Source: Auritidibacter ignavus (GTDB lineage Bacteria; Actinomycetota; Actinomycetes; Actinomycetales; Micrococcaceae). From it: a stretch of DNA of 55,001 nucleotides. The DNA is taken from positions 1 to 55,001 of the forward strand of contig NZ_RDQR01000018.1 in NCBI RefSeq assembly GCF_003703835.1, read 5' to 3'. The position numbers were made by a program, and so were the translations under genes. The notes under the pieces are model-generated. The model saw only the letters and a program-made list of their open reading frames with translations. It was not told where the DNA came from and searched no databases. The stretch's first letter is position 1. Each line of letters opens with the position of its first letter. Below, piece after piece: positions 39,344 to 49,247 of the stretch.

Positions 39344-39374
39344 AATTAGCACTGTCGGACGCCTAGTGCTAATT
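39344..39374. promoter_or_regulatory. CIRCE operator (HrcA site)
   Basis: AATTAGCACT, 11 nt, then AGTGCTAATT. The consensus is TTAGCACTC-N9-GAGTGCTAA; here the innermost C and G of each arm are replaced (G and T), so the arms are 10 bp with an 11-nt spacer. It lies 51 bp before hrcA and should give autorepression. The divergent DUF3097 gene starts 130 bp to the right and could share the control. Confidence 0.92.
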
Positions 39375-39504
39375 CTAGTAGCCCGCTGTGGTGATGTGCA
39401 GTCTCACCGGCGGTGCTTCGCTGGCAGACAAACGTCCGGTGGTAGTCTCACCGGGAACCGAGTGGACCACGTCACCGACGACGTGCCAGCGAAAGGGAGT
39501 GCTG

Positions 39505-40383
39505 ATGGAGTGGGATCAGTGGGGACCAGAGACTCTGGCAACAGATCAGGCTCGGCGGGCCCGGCAGGCCGTTGTTCCCAAGGTTCCCGCTGCTAAGAAT
39601 CTGGTGGTCGAGGATGCTACCACTGGTTTCACCGGAGCGATGATCCGGCTAGAACGGGTTGGTGGGATGATCGTGGTGGTCTTAGAAGATCGTCGCGGTG
39701 CGACCAAGTCTTTCCCGTTGGGCCCGGGATTTCTGATCGACGGACAACCGGTTGAGCTGGTGATGCCGACCAAGACGAAGAAACCGGCCGAGCCGGGACA
39801 CCGTCATGCTCGCACTGCCTCAGGGTCTCGTCAGGCTCCGGTAACGCGGGCGAAGGTCGCCCGCGCCTCCCGGATTTGGGTGGAAGGTGTCCACGATGCC
39901 GAGCTGGTGGAGAAGATCTGGGGCGATGATCTGCGGGTTGAAGGGATTGTGGTCGAACCGCAACACGGTATTGACGAGCTGGCCGGTGCGGTCGAAGATT
40001 TTGGTCCGGCTCCGCGACGCCGTTTGGCGGTGTTGCTGGATCACCTTGTGCCCGGGTCCAAAGAGTCGGCGATTGCCGAGCACACCATGACGCTTCCCGG
40101 GGCTCAGGGCAATGTGCTGATTGTGGGTCATCCGTATGTCGATATTTGGCAGGCGGTCAAGCCACAGGTGATTGGCCGGCAGCAGTGGCCGGTCATCCCG
40201 AAGGGCCAATCCTGGAAGGCCGGGATTCTCGAATGGTTGGGGCTACCGCACAAGGATGCAGAGGATATAGGGCTGGGTTGGAAACAGATTCTGGCCCGGG
40301 TGAGCAACTACGCGGACTTGGAACCGGCATTGCTGGCCAAGGTCGAACAAATGATTGACTTTGTCACCGTGGAGCCCGCCTAG
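39505..40383 (+). CDS. DUF3097 family protein
   Basis: A 292-residue soluble protein. It begins EWDQWGPETLATDQARRARQ and carries RASRIWVEGVHDAELVEKIW, LLDHLVPGSKESAIAE and VLIVGHPYVDIWQAVKP, all DUF3097 blocks. The ATG at 39505 with GGGAG 6 nt upstream is chosen over the frame start at 39388. The domain has a Toprim-like flavour (GVHDAELVEKIWG), so nucleic-acid involvement is possible but not shown. It commonly neighbours hrcA and hemW in actinobacteria. Confidence 0.88.
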   Translation: MEWDQWGPETLATDQARRARQAVVPKVPAAKNLVVEDATTGFTGAMIRLERVGGMIVVVLEDRRGATKSFPLGPGFLIDGQPVELVMPTKTKKPAEPGHRHARTASGSRQAPVTRAKVARASRIWVEGVHDAELVEKIWGDDLRVEGIVVEPQHGIDELAGAVEDFGPAPRRRLAVLLDHLVPGSKESAIAEHTMTLPGAQGNVLIVGHPYVDIWQAVKPQVIGRQQWPVIPKGQSWKAGILEWLGLPHKDAEDIGLGWKQILARVSNYADLEPALLAKVEQMIDFVTVEPA

Positions 40384-40430
40384 CTCTCGGACCTGATCGT
40401 GTTCTTTACACGAAATTCAGGTTGTCCTCC

Positions 40431-40436
40431 TATACT
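40431..40436 (+). promoter_or_regulatory. Candidate -10 (TATACT) upstream of the DUF4870 gene
   Basis: TATACT is 102 bp before the GTG at 40538. TTTACA at 40405-40410 is a possible -35 with a long 20-bp spacer. Confidence 0.4.
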
Positions 40437-40537
40437 GATGGTTGAATTCGCCCGGATTCACCTGACGAAGGGACCGGACGTGATGGCATAAAGCTGAGAC
40501 AGTAGCTGTGACAGCTCGGAGAGAAAAGGTGGAACTC

Positions 40538-40933
40538 GTGTCCCAGTACTCGGGAAATACTTCTGGCCCCCAGCAGAATGAGACGTCAGAGCCGAAACCG
40601 CTGACTCCCTCCGAGGACCGTCAGTGGGCCGCTGTCGCACATTTTGGTGCCATTTTGATGTTCATCCCCTCACTGGTGATCTACTTGGTCTTCCGCGAGC
40701 GTGGCCCCTTCACCGCCCAAGAATCGAAGGAAGCCCTGAACTTCACTTTGCCATTGTCGGTGGTGGCTATCGTGCTGAACGTTTTGTCCTTGTTGCCGGT
40801 GATCGGCGCGATCTTCGCTGTACTGACCGTGTTGATTTGGCTGTTTATGACCGTTTCCGGTGTGGTGGCCGGTATCGAGGTCAATAAGGGTCGCCCCTAC
40901 CGCTACCCGGTCAACCTGCGCCTGATCAGCTAG
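40538..40933 (+). CDS. DUF4870 membrane protein
   Basis: A 131-residue protein: a polar, Gln/Ser/Pro-rich N-terminus (about 30 residues), then QWAAVAHFGAILMFIPSLVIYLV and three membrane segments ending GVVAGIEVNKGRPYRYPV, the DUF4870/TIC20-like pattern. Function is unknown. The GTG at 40538 has AAAGGTGG upstream; GTG codons at 40508 and 40529 are in-frame alternatives. It is tail-to-tail with hemW, 4 bp apart. Confidence 0.82.
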   Translation: MSQYSGNTSGPQQNETSEPKPLTPSEDRQWAAVAHFGAILMFIPSLVIYLVFRERGPFTAQESKEALNFTLPLSVVAIVLNVLSLLPVIGAIFAVLTVLIWLFMTVSGVVAGIEVNKGRPYRYPVNLRLIS

Positions 40934-40937
40934 TCAG

Positions 40938-42200
40938 CTAGATATCGGCCAGCTGGCGGGTGATGGCATCCCCCAGTAACCGTCCGTGTAGGGTCGGCAC
41001 TAAGCGACCTCTCTTCACAGCGCCTGGTTCTAATAATCCCTGTCGCAGTAGCTCGGGAATCTGTTCTTGTTCTGTTGGACTCAGCTCTGAGATGGCGAGT
41101 CCTTCGGAAAGGCGGATCCCGAGCATAATATTTTCCAGGTGGCGTTCTGCCTCATCGGGTTGTTCCATCCCAACCGCGGCAGGCACCCCCGAGCTCAACC
41201 GTTGCGCATAAGCCAGCGGATGCTTGGCATTCCACCACCGGATGCCGGCTAAATGCGAGTGAGCTCCGGGGCCCGCGCCCCACCAGTCCTGATTACGCCA
41301 GTAGGCCAGATTGTGTTCTGCCCGATGCACTCCGGTGCCTTCCGGATCATGAGCCCAGTTGGAGATTTCATACCAGCGGTACCCCGCCTGGCCCAGTAGC
41401 TCCTCGGCCATCACGTATTTATCGGCCTGGTCGTCCCCGTCGGTATCGGGGTAGGTGCCACGCCGAATTTGGGCCGCCAATTTGGTGCCTTGTTCAACGA
41501 TGAGCCCGTAGGCAGACAGATGTTCCGGGGCCTGCTCAATGGCGACCTCAAGGCTCTGTTGCCAATCTGCCAGGCTCTCCCCCGGTGTGCCAAAGATCAG
41601 GTCGAGGGAGACCTCCAGCCCGGCCTGTTTTGCCCAGACCACCGCCGGGGGAATATTGGCCGGGGTGTGTGACCGGTCGAGGACTTTCAGTACGTGGCCG
41701 ACCGCCGACTGCATGCCCAGCGACAGCCGGGTGAATCCTCCCTCGGCCAGTTCGGCGATCGAGTCCTCGGTAACGGTATCCGGATTGGCCTCGGTGGTGA
41801 TTTCCGCCTGCGGTTTGATACCGAAGAGCGCCCGGGCTCGCTCAACAATCCGGACCAGGTCTGTGGCAGGCAATAGTGTCGGGGTCCCGCCTCCAAAGTA
41901 GACGGTATGAATCGGCCGGTTCGGAATGCCCGAAGCATCCATCCGCTCCCGGGCCATTTCCAGTTCCTGTAAGACCGTTGTGGCGTAGGTGTCGTGGGAG
42001 GCTCCGGGCCCAAAGTCGGTGGCCGTGTAGGTGTTGAAGTCGCAGTACCCACACCGGACGGTGCAAAACGGGATGTGCACGTACAACGAGAAGGTCCTGG
42101 GTGTTCCCGCTGTCAGCGACTCGGAGATGCGCTGACCGACGTCAGCGGGAAACAGCGGGGAGTCAGGAACCCCGTAGCCCTGCAGGTCGATGTGTGGCAC
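40938..42200 (-). CDS. hemW: Radical SAM haem chaperone HemW
   Basis: A 420-residue radical SAM protein. The cluster motif is IPFCTVRCGYCDFN, with Cys at 46, 50 and 53, followed by a further FN...Y typical of HemW. VYFGGGTPTLLP and LSLGMQSAVGHVLKVLDR follow, and the C-terminal HemN_C domain is present. HemW delivers haem to respiratory proteins; true HemN has a differing N-terminus. It is read after lepA with a 24-bp gap. The nearby bcc-aa3 genes are consistent clients. Confidence 0.92.
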   Translation of the reverse strand: MPHIDLQGYGVPDSPLFPADVGQRISESLTAGTPRTFSLYVHIPFCTVRCGYCDFNTYTATDFGPGASHDTYATTVLQELEMARERMDASGIPNRPIHTVYFGGGTPTLLPATDLVRIVERARALFGIKPQAEITTEANPDTVTEDSIAELAEGGFTRLSLGMQSAVGHVLKVLDRSHTPANIPPAVVWAKQAGLEVSLDLIFGTPGESLADWQQSLEVAIEQAPEHLSAYGLIVEQGTKLAAQIRRGTYPDTDGDDQADKYVMAEELLGQAGYRWYEISNWAHDPEGTGVHRAEHNLAYWRNQDWWGAGPGAHSHLAGIRWWNAKHPLAYAQRLSSGVPAAVGMEQPDEAERHLENIMLGIRLSEGLAISELSPTEQEQIPELLRQGLLEPGAVKRGRLVPTLHGRLLGDAITRQLADI

Positions 42201-42224
42201 GAGATCGTCAGGCCTCCTGGAGGC

Positions 42225-44072
42225 TTAGTCGCCACCGTCGGTGGACAGAGCAGCAATGAAAGCTTCCTGTGGCACTTCCACGTGGCCGACCATCTTCATC
42301 CGCTTCTTGCCTTCCTTCTGCTTCTCCAACAGCTTCCGCTTACGCGAAATATCGCCACCGTAGCACTTGGACAGCACATCTTTGCGGATAGCCCGAATAC
42401 TCTCGCGGGCAATAATCCGGGAACCAATGGCTGCCTGAATGGGCACCTCGTACTGCTGACGCGGGATGAGCTCTTTGAGCTTTCCGGTCATCTTGACCCC
42501 GTAGGCGTAGGCGTGGTCACGGTGGGTGATCGCTGAGAACGCATCGACCGTGTCGCCTTGAAGGAGCACATCCACCTTGACCAGGTCCGCTTCTTGGTCG
42601 CCATCGCGTTGCCAGTTCAACGAGGCGTAGCCCCTGGTCCGGGATTTCAGCTGGTCAAAGAAGTCGAAGACAATTTCGGCCAACGGGATCCAGTACCGGA
42701 TCTCGACACGCTCTTCGGACAAGTAGTCCATACCTTGAAGCTGTCCGCGCTTACCCTGGCAGAGTTCCATGACCGCACCGATAAATTCGCTGGGCACAAT
42801 CACGGTGGCTTGCGCCATGGGTTCACGCACCGACTGGATCTTGCCTTCGGGAAACTCTGACGGGTTGGTAACATCAACTTCGGTGCCGTCTTCGGTAGTG
42901 ACCTGGTAGACCACGTTGGGCGCGGTAGAAATCAAATCCAGGTTGTATTCGCGTTCCAGACGTTCGCGCACAATCTCCAGGTGGAGCAATCCCAAGAATC
43001 CGACACGGAATCCGAAACCGAGCGCCACCGAGGTTTCGGGCTCATAGTTCAGCGCAGCATCGTTGAGCTTGAGCTTATCCAGGGCATCACGCAGGTCCGG
43101 GTAATCCGAGCCATCAATGGGGTACAGACCGGAGAACACCATCGGCTGAGGCTCCTCATAGCCACTAATCAGGTCCTCGGCCGGATCGTGGGCCGAGGTA
43201 ATGGTGTCACCGACTTTGGATTCGCGCACATCTTTGACGCCGGTAATCAGGTACCCGACTTCACCGACCGACAAGCCCTCGGCTTGGATGGCATCGGGTG
43301 AATACACACCCAGTTCCTGGAGTTCGTAGGTACTACCGGTGGCCATCATCTTGATCTTCTGGCGGGGTTGGAGTTCGCCGTCGACCATTCTCACGTAGGT
43401 AATCACACCACGGTAGCTGTCATAGACCGAGTCGAAAATCATCGCCCGGGTGGCCGCATCGTGATTGCCCTCAGGTGCGGGGGTGGACCGGACCACTTCA
43501 TCGAGCAGTTCTTCCACGCCTTCACCGGTTTTACCCGAGACGCGGAGTACGTCGTCGGGTTCCACACCGATCAGGTTGGCGATCTCTACCGCGTAGCGGT
43601 CGGGATCAGCTGCCGGAAGGTCAATTTTATTAAGCACCGGGATAATGGACAGCTCGTGTTCCATCGCCAAATACAGGTTGGCTAGCGTTTGAGCTTCAAT
43701 CCCTTGGGAAGCATCAACCAGCAGAATCGCCCCCTCACAGGAGGCTAGAGAGCGGGAGACTTCGTAGCTGAAGTCGACGTGCCCGGGGGTGTCGATCATG
43801 TTCAGCACGTAGTTGGTGCCTTCATAGGCCCAGGGCATGCGCACGGCTTGGGATTTGATGGTAATCCCGCGTTCGCGTTCAATGTCCATCCGGTCCAAAA
43901 ACTGGTCTTTCATCTCCCGGGGAGTCACCACGCCGGTTTTCTGCAACATCCGGTCGGCCAGGGTAGATTTACCGTGGTCGATGTGGGCGACAATGCAGAA
44001 GTTTCGAATCTGCACCGGGTTGGTCGACCCAGGACGGGGCGGATCAATAGCCTGTGGCGACAAGGGCAACAT
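42225..44072 (-). CDS. lepA: Elongation factor 4 (LepA)
   Basis: A 615-residue translation GTPase. G1 is [16 protein letters not shown]3 is [14 protein letters not shown]4 is LNKIDLP. Domains II-III and the EF4-specific C-terminal domain ([21 protein letters not shown]) are complete. It back-translocates stalled ribosomes or assists subunit assembly. The ATG at 44072 directly follows GAAGG; a TTG three codons in would have better spacing. It is co-directional with hemW, divergent from rpsT. Confidence 0.96.
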   Translation of the reverse strand: MLPLSPQAIDPPRPGSTNPVQIRNFCIVAHIDHGKSTLADRMLQKTGVVTPREMKDQFLDRMDIERERGITIKSQAVRMPWAYEGTNYVLNMIDTPGHVDFSYEVSRSLASCEGAILLVDASQGIEAQTLANLYLAMEHELSIIPVLNKIDLPAADPDRYAVEIANLIGVEPDDVLRVSGKTGEGVEELLDEVVRSTPAPEGNHDAATRAMIFDSVYDSYRGVITYVRMVDGELQPRQKIKMMATGSTYELQELGVYSPDAIQAEGLSVGEVGYLITGVKDVRESKVGDTITSAHDPAEDLISGYEEPQPMVFSGLYPIDGSDYPDLRDALDKLKLNDAALNYEPETSVALGFGFRVGFLGLLHLEIVRERLEREYNLDLISTAPNVVYQVTTEDGTEVDVTNPSEFPEGKIQSVREPMAQATVIVPSEFIGAVMELCQGKRGQLQGMDYLSEERVEIRYWIPLAEIVFDFFDQLKSRTRGYASLNWQRDGDQEADLVKVDVLLQGDTVDAFSAITHRDHAYAYGVKMTGKLKELIPRQQYEVPIQAAIGSRIIARESIRAIRKDVLSKCYGGDISRKRKLLEKQKEGKKRMKMVGHVEVPQEAFIAALSTDGGD

Positions 44073-44191
44073 CCTTCATCGATGACAATGAATAAGGTCT
44101 AATGGTCTATTGTCTCATGATTGCACCAGGGTGCCAGCCAGTGTATGTGCTCAGTGCCACCGCACACCACGAAGAATCCGCACGCTGTTGC

Positions 44192-44200
44192 GTGGTATGA
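44192..44200 (+). promoter_or_regulatory. Candidate extended -10 for rpsT
   Basis: TGGTATGAT has an extended -10 form (TGN before TATGAT), 135 bp before the rpsT start. No -35 match is seen. Confidence 0.4.
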
Positions 44201-44335
44201 TGGTCAGCTGTGTGTCCGCGTAGGTCGACGGGCACCCTGTGTCGAGCTTTCCTAGGTGCCCCCACACCGCTCAGTCGCTCGGGATAGGAAACTCCCTCAA
44301 CCGACCAATCCTCGACAGAAGTTAGGACCATTTCC

Positions 44336-44602
44336 GTGGCCAATATTAAGTCGCAAAAGAAGCGTATTCTCACCAACGAAAAGGCTCGTCGTCGCAACAA
44401 TGCGTACAAGTCCGAGCTGAAGACTCACCTGCGCAACCTCGATGCAGCCGTTGAGTCCGGTGATAAGGAAGCCGCCTCGAAGGCTCTGGCCGTAGCCAGC
44501 CGTAAGCTGGACAAAGCCGTGAGCAAGGGTGTCATTCACAAGAACCAGGCCGCAAACCGCAAGTCCGGTGCTGCCGCCAAGGTTCAGAAGATGGACGCCT
44601 AA
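44336..44602 (+). CDS. rpsT: 30S ribosomal protein S20
   Basis: An 88-residue S20. It is basic and all-helical: [19 protein letters not shown] at the N-terminus and [19 protein letters not shown] at the C-terminus are the family blocks. It binds 16S rRNA early in 30S assembly. The GTG start has TTAGGA upstream. The 5' region is long and GC-rich (about 130 nt from the candidate promoter), and a strong terminator follows. Confidence 0.97.
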   Translation: MANIKSQKKRILTNEKARRRNNAYKSELKTHLRNLDAAVESGDKEAASKALAVASRKLDKAVSKGVIHKNQAANRKSGAAAKVQKMDA

Positions 44603-44629
44603 TCTAGACGTTTAAGTCTGCACATCTGG

Positions 44630-44667
44630 CCGGGGACCTCGCGATCGCGTGGTCCCCGGTTTTGTTT
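44630..44667 (+). terminator. Rho-independent terminator after rpsT
   Basis: CCGGGGACC pairs with GGTCCCCGG around a 12-nt loop, followed by TTTTGTTT. It lies 28 bp after the stop and is a classic intrinsic terminator. Confidence 0.9.
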
Positions 44668-44940
44668 AACGCTAGTTACCGTCTGAGCTGGTAAGACGAA
44701 AGAGCGCGAGACCCTGTCGATAAAATCCGATCTGACTCATGAATCCCCCACAGAAATATATGACTTCTCGTCCCTCACATCTCAGCACCTCAACGAGATC
44801 GCTTTGAAAAAATCCGGTTGCTTTCGTTATGATTTAGTTCACATTAGTCAAGCTATCTAGACAGGCCTACGCGACACATCCAACGTTGAATCGCCGGCCC
44901 GCAAATCATCTCGTCACTCGCTCTTGAACAGAGGACCGCT
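44668..44940. other. Intergenic region before the AbgT-type transporter
   Basis: 273 bp, less GC-rich than its surroundings, holding the promoter at 44804-44833 and a 100-nt leader. No small ORF with a convincing start, tRNA or riboswitch is recognised in it. Confidence 0.5.
44804..44833 (+). promoter_or_regulatory. Sigma-A-type promoter upstream of the transporter
   Basis: TTGAAA (44804-44809) and TATGAT (44828-44833) with an 18-bp spacer. This is the best full promoter in the window and predicts a transcription start near 44840, leaving a leader of about 100 nt before the ATG at 44941. Confidence 0.65.
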
Positions 44941-46578
44941 ATGACAACTCAACAACACGATCCGGAGCCAAAAGTAGCTTCCGCCGATAGTGTAGCTACC
45001 ACGCCGAGAGACGGACGCTTGGTACGGTCACTCCAATGGCTTGAGAAGATCGGCAACTATCTGCCGCACCCGTTCTGGCTGTTTATAGCGTTAGCCGTTC
45101 TTGTCCTTGTCCTTTCGGCCGTTCTTGAAAGCGTTGGCCTCAGTGCTGTGAATCCGGCCGACGACGAGCACGTAGCTGTCCAATCGTTGCTCAACCCCGC
45201 GGGTTTTCAGCGGATGATTGAAGATGCGATAGCTAACTTTGTCGAGTTCCCGCCACTTGGCATCATCATCACGGTCATGCTTGGCGTGGCTGTCGCCGAA
45301 AGCTCGGGACTGATTAGCAGTGCAATTCGGGTCATTGTTTCTCGTGTCTCGACCAAATGGCTCACATTTACTATCGCTCTGACTGGCGTCACCGGTTCTG
45401 TGGCCTCCGACACAATCTACGTCATTTTGATTCCTTTAGCAGCCGCCGCGTTCAAGGCCGCCGGTCGCTCCGCAGTGCTCGGCGCAATCGTTGCCTTCGG
45501 TTCAGCCTCGGCGGGATACAACTCGTCACTACTAATTACTGCAGTGGATCCCGTCCTGGCCGGTATTAGCACGAGTGCAGCTCATATTATTGACGATGAA
45601 TACGTCGTGTCCCCAGTTGCCAATTACTTTTTCTCTATGGCGTCTGCCGTAGTCCTCGCCACCCTGGTCACCCTTGTTGCTGAACTCTTGCTGGTGAAAA
45701 TGACTCGGCGCTTCCGTGACGAAGAAGATCGAGCAGGAGGCGCGGCGACCGCAGTACTCCAAACGGGTCGGGATACAGATGCAGATACTGCGATCGATGA
45801 CGACGAATCGCTACTGACGTATACGAAGAAAGAAGTCCGTTCTCTGGGATGGACAGCACTTGCTATCGTGCTCTTCCTGGCTATCTATTTCGCTCTACTG
45901 TTCATACCAGGTTCTCCGATGCAGGCTGAAAGTGGAGATGCGCTGGACTCTCCGTTACTTACCGACATCGCGTTACCAATCGCACTGGCATTCTTCGTCG
46001 CCGGTGTCACCTATGGCCTGGTGAACGGAACTATACGCAAACTACACGATGTCCCGGACATGATGGCCAAAGCGATTAAAGAACTGGCACCCATCATTGT
46101 TATCTTCTTTGCGGCAGCACAATTCATCGCTTACTTCAGATGGTCAAACATGGGCGAGGTAATGGCCATTAACGGTGCAGAGTTCCTGTCGCAGGCCAAC
46201 TTGCCGACAATCGTCCTCTTTGGCGGAGTGGTGTTATTGGTCGCGGCGCTAAACTTCTTTATCACCTCCGGATCTGCTCAATGGACACTCATGGCACCCG
46301 TTTTGGTACCTATGCTGATGCTGATCGGGATTTCTCCGGAAGTTACTCAGATGTTGTTCCGCATCGGTGACTCGCCCACCAATATCATTTCGCCGATGAG
46401 CCCGTATTTCGCCCTCGTCTTAGGGTATCTGCAACGGTACTATCCACGTGCCGGAATCGGCACACTGATCTCCATGACCTTGCCGATCTCTATCGCGTTG
46501 CTAGTCGGCTGGTTCCTTTTCTTTATGGTCTGGTACGCCATCGGAATTCCCCTAGGCCCCGGCGTTCCCGTCCGCTAA
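44941..46578 (+). CDS. abgT: AbgT-family transporter
   Basis: A 545-residue membrane protein of the AbgT (p-aminobenzoyl-glutamate) family with about 12-13 hydrophobic segments. Typical blocks are LEKIGNYLPHPFWLFI, NFVEFPPLGIIITVMLGVAV, ASDTIYVILIPLAAAAF, GYNSSLLITAVDPVLAG, and near the end FRIGDSPTNIISPMSPYFA. E. coli AbgT imports p-aminobenzoyl-glutamate, a folate breakdown product; some relatives export sulfonamides. A polar N-terminus of about 35 residues precedes the first helix. It is followed after 40 bp by a carboxypeptidase-G2-like gene, which suggests uptake and hydrolysis of the same ligand. Confidence 0.88.
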   Translation: MTTQQHDPEPKVASADSVATTPRDGRLVRSLQWLEKIGNYLPHPFWLFIALAVLVLVLSAVLESVGLSAVNPADDEHVAVQSLLNPAGFQRMIEDAIANFVEFPPLGIIITVMLGVAVAESSGLISSAIRVIVSRVSTKWLTFTIALTGVTGSVASDTIYVILIPLAAAAFKAAGRSAVLGAIVAFGSASAGYNSSLLITAVDPVLAGISTSAAHIIDDEYVVSPVANYFFSMASAVVLATLVTLVAELLLVKMTRRFRDEEDRAGGAATAVLQTGRDTDADTAIDDDESLLTYTKKEVRSLGWTALAIVLFLAIYFALLFIPGSPMQAESGDALDSPLLTDIALPIALAFFVAGVTYGLVNGTIRKLHDVPDMMAKAIKELAPIIVIFFAAAQFIAYFRWSNMGEVMAINGAEFLSQANLPTIVLFGGVVLLVAALNFFITSGSAQWTLMAPVLVPMLMLIGISPEVTQMLFRIGDSPTNIISPMSPYFALVLGYLQRYYPRAGIGTLISMTLPISIALLVGWFLFFMVWYAIGIPLGPGVPVR

Positions 46579-46618
46579 CGTTTGATTACCGCCAGCCCAC
46601 AGGAAGGCTTCTCCCGCG

Positions 46619-47809
46619 ATGCCCGCCACGACGGATGCCGTTGAGAACTACATCAACTCACACCAACAGGAATTTATCGACGACCTCAGAAGGGTTGTCA
46701 CAGCGGAAACGCCCAGTAACGACAAAGCCCTGCTGGATAGTGGTCTCGAAGTGATTCGCCATACTGTGATTTCCCGTACTGGAGAACCTGACGCTGAATT
46801 CAGGAATTCGCACACCGACTACGGCGATGTCTTGAAGCTACACTGGCACGGTCGTACCGCCGAAGACCACACTGATAGCATCCAGCAAGCAGTACTGGTG
46901 CTGTGCCATTACGATACGGTGTGGCCACAGGGCACGATCGATGACTGGCCACTCAAGGCCGACGGAGACAAACTTTCTGGTCCCGGAGTCTTGGATATGA
47001 AGTTCGGGATCATACAACTCGCCTGGGCGATCAGAGCAATGAAAGCACTCGGGCAGGCGTTCCCGCCCGTCACGTTATTACTCACGGGGGACGAAGAGAT
47101 CGGATCGCTCTCATCGCGGCACTTGATCGAGGACGTGGCATCGAGATCGAGACTCACTTTAGTCACCGAGCCCAGCGCCCAGGGGCATCCCAAACATGAA
47201 CGCAAAGGCGTGATGTTTGCGGATGTTAGGGTATATGGGCGCCAGTCGCATGCGGGGTTGGAACCAGAAAAAGGTGCCAACGCTATCCACGCGCTCGCGA
47301 CAATAATCAGCGATATCACCAGTCTCGCCGATCCCGAGCAGGGTACCACCGTCAACGTGGGAGTTATCAATGGTGGCACAGGACGCAACGTCGTTGCAGG
47401 ATTCGCCGAAGCTCTCGTGGATATTCGAGTGACCACGCTCGAGGAACAACAACGAATTAATCGCCAGTTACCAGCGCTAAAATTACCTGAACCTTTTGCC
47501 AGTGATGATCGGCTCTCCCTCGAGATTGAGATGGGCGCAGGCGATAGACCACCGATGACGCTCAATCCCGCTTCTGAAAGGGCGCTCTACCGTGCACTAG
47601 AAGTAGGCAAGAGGCTGGGCAGAGAACTTTCACCGAAGGCCGCCGGTGGTGCTTCTGACGCCAATTTTGTCGCCGCACGTGGCTTGGCGGTGATAGATGG
47701 TCTTGGAGCCGACGGCGAAGGACCTCACGCATTTCACGAGCATATCTTGATCTCCTCCATCGCTCCGCAAACTGCGCTTCTCGCGGGTATTATTCAAGGC
47801 CTGGGCTAG
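46619..47809 (+). CDS. M20 peptidase, carboxypeptidase G2-like (first copy)
   Basis: A 396-residue zinc peptidase. Metal sites are LCHYDTVWPQGTI (His and Asp), PGVLDMKFGI (bridging Asp), LTGDEEIGSL (catalytic Glu and ligand Glu), VTEPSAQG and, at the end, HAFHEHILIS. The HYDTVWPxGT form matches glutamate carboxypeptidases (CPG2), which release glutamate from folates and p-aminobenzoyl-glutamate. No signal peptide, so it acts in the cytoplasm. It is directly after the AbgT gene (40 bp) and convergent with a second such gene. The substrate is inferred from context. Confidence 0.85.
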   Translation: MPATTDAVENYINSHQQEFIDDLRRVVTAETPSNDKALLDSGLEVIRHTVISRTGEPDAEFRNSHTDYGDVLKLHWHGRTAEDHTDSIQQAVLVLCHYDTVWPQGTIDDWPLKADGDKLSGPGVLDMKFGIIQLAWAIRAMKALGQAFPPVTLLLTGDEEIGSLSSRHLIEDVASRSRLTLVTEPSAQGHPKHERKGVMFADVRVYGRQSHAGLEPEKGANAIHALATIISDITSLADPEQGTTVNVGVINGGTGRNVVAGFAEALVDIRVTTLEEQQRINRQLPALKLPEPFASDDRLSLEIEMGAGDRPPMTLNPASERALYRALEVGKRLGRELSPKAAGGASDANFVAARGLAVIDGLGADGEGPHAFHEHILISSIAPQTALLAGIIQGLG

Positions 47810-47847
47810 AGACAGCTTTTGAGCGACACCTCATAAATTTTGTCAGC

Positions 47848-49008
47848 CTATTCCGTGTCACGTTTCTCAAGCTGGGTAGCAACCATGGCAGCCAAGAGCG
47901 CTGTTCGTGGCGCAATATACTCCACCAGAGCGTGCTCGTGATCAGCGTGTGCTCCTGCACCGCACGCCCCCATTCCATCCAAAGTGGGAATCCCTTGGGC
48001 GGCGGTAAAGTTGCCATCAGAGGCTCCTCCCACACCGACTCCCTCGAATGGCTCTATGCCCAACGTCTCCGCAATCGTCTGCGCTTGGGTTAGAAGATCG
48101 GCGCCGGTGCTACGCTCCATTGGCGGACGATTGACGCCACCTAGAACTGTCACCGTTGCCCCAGGAAGCGGAGACACGAGCTGGCGCATTTCGGCATCGA
48201 CACGGTCTTGCTCTTCTCGGGTCGGGGTCCGGACATCAACGGTGACTTGAGCAGAAGCGGGGACGGTGTTGGGCGTGGTTCCGGCCTTGATAATGGTTGG
48301 TGTGACTGTAGTCCCCTGGTCAGGATCACTCATGCCGGCAATCTTCGGCACCAGCAGAGCCAAAGCAAGACCCGCATTGATGCCCTGCTCAGGTTCAAGA
48401 CCCGCGTGAGCGGCTCGCCCTTTAACGGCAACGACATAATCCGATGTGCCTTTACGAGCAATCTTCAGCGACGTCTCAAAAGCGCCTTCGGTAACGAAAA
48501 CTGCCGTCGCATTCTGGCTCTCTGAGAGAATGAGCTCCTGCGATGTTGTCGAACCCACTTCTTCATCTCCTGTCACCAGAATGCAGAGACCATCGAGATC
48601 CACTCCCAATTCCTGCAACATGGCTGTGGCATGAACGGCCATGACCACGCCGGTTTGCATGTCAAGAGAGCCAGGGCCTCGAAGCTTGGAACCATCATTG
48701 CTAAAGGGAATGCGTTCCAGGGTCCCCAGGGGCCACACCGTATCTTGGTGAGTCAGGATGACGACTTTCGGGTTGCCTGCTCCGAAACGTAGACGCAGGT
48801 GCGTAACACCATCGACCTGGAGGGTTTCCACGGTGGCACCCAACCGTTGAGAAATAACCTCAGAAACAGCTTCAGCACCACGAGCCACAGCTTCCAGGTC
48901 CGAGGAAAAAGACTCGACCTCTACCAACTTCTGAATATCACGGAGCATGTCCGCGAGCCGCGATGACGCGGATTCAACGAGGGAAGGTGAAATAATTGAC
49001 ATAGGCAA
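47848..49008 (-). CDS. M20 peptidase, carboxypeptidase G2-like (second copy)
   Basis: A 386-residue paralogue of the facing gene: LTHQDTVWPLGTLERIPF, PGSLDMQTGV, VTGDEEVGSTTS and GAHADHEHALVEY hold the metal ligands and catalytic Glu. The expected monoacyl-glutamate ligand Glu occurs in VTEGAFET. No signal peptide. It is tail-to-tail with the first copy (38 bp apart). It could cover a different chain length or a different amino acyl glutamate. Confidence 0.85.
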   Translation of the reverse strand: MPMSIISPSLVESASSRLADMLRDIQKLVEVESFSSDLEAVARGAEAVSEVISQRLGATVETLQVDGVTHLRLRFGAGNPKVVILTHQDTVWPLGTLERIPFSNDGSKLRGPGSLDMQTGVVMAVHATAMLQELGVDLDGLCILVTGDEEVGSTTSQELILSESQNATAVFVTEGAFETSLKIARKGTSDYVVAVKGRAAHAGLEPEQGINAGLALALLVPKIAGMSDPDQGTTVTPTIIKAGTTPNTVPASAQVTVDVRTPTREEQDRVDAEMRQLVSPLPGATVTVLGGVNRPPMERSTGADLLTQAQTIAETLGIEPFEGVGVGGASDGNFTAAQGIPTLDGMGACGAGAHADHEHALVEYIAPRTALLAAMVATQLEKRDTE

Positions 49009-49247
49009 AACAATACCGAAGATTCTCTCACGAACGCCCCCTGCTTTCTCTCCGCTCCAAAAACCTTCGGGCGCTTCCGCAGTAGCTCGCCGAACAGCAA
49101 CATAAACCCGGCTTCAGGTGGAAACAACGACTTTCCCGAGAAGTTCTGGTGCAGTGGAATCAACCGGGCAACCGCGAAACCGCGTGGACTGCTATCCATC
49201 AGAGACCACAGGCCATGGAAACACCCGGCACTCTTGATTCGATCACC

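Noticed and set aside
48921-49199. 92-residue minus frame upstream of the second M20 gene
   Set aside because: Overlaps the 5' end of the M20 gene on the same strand, no homology and no start signal.
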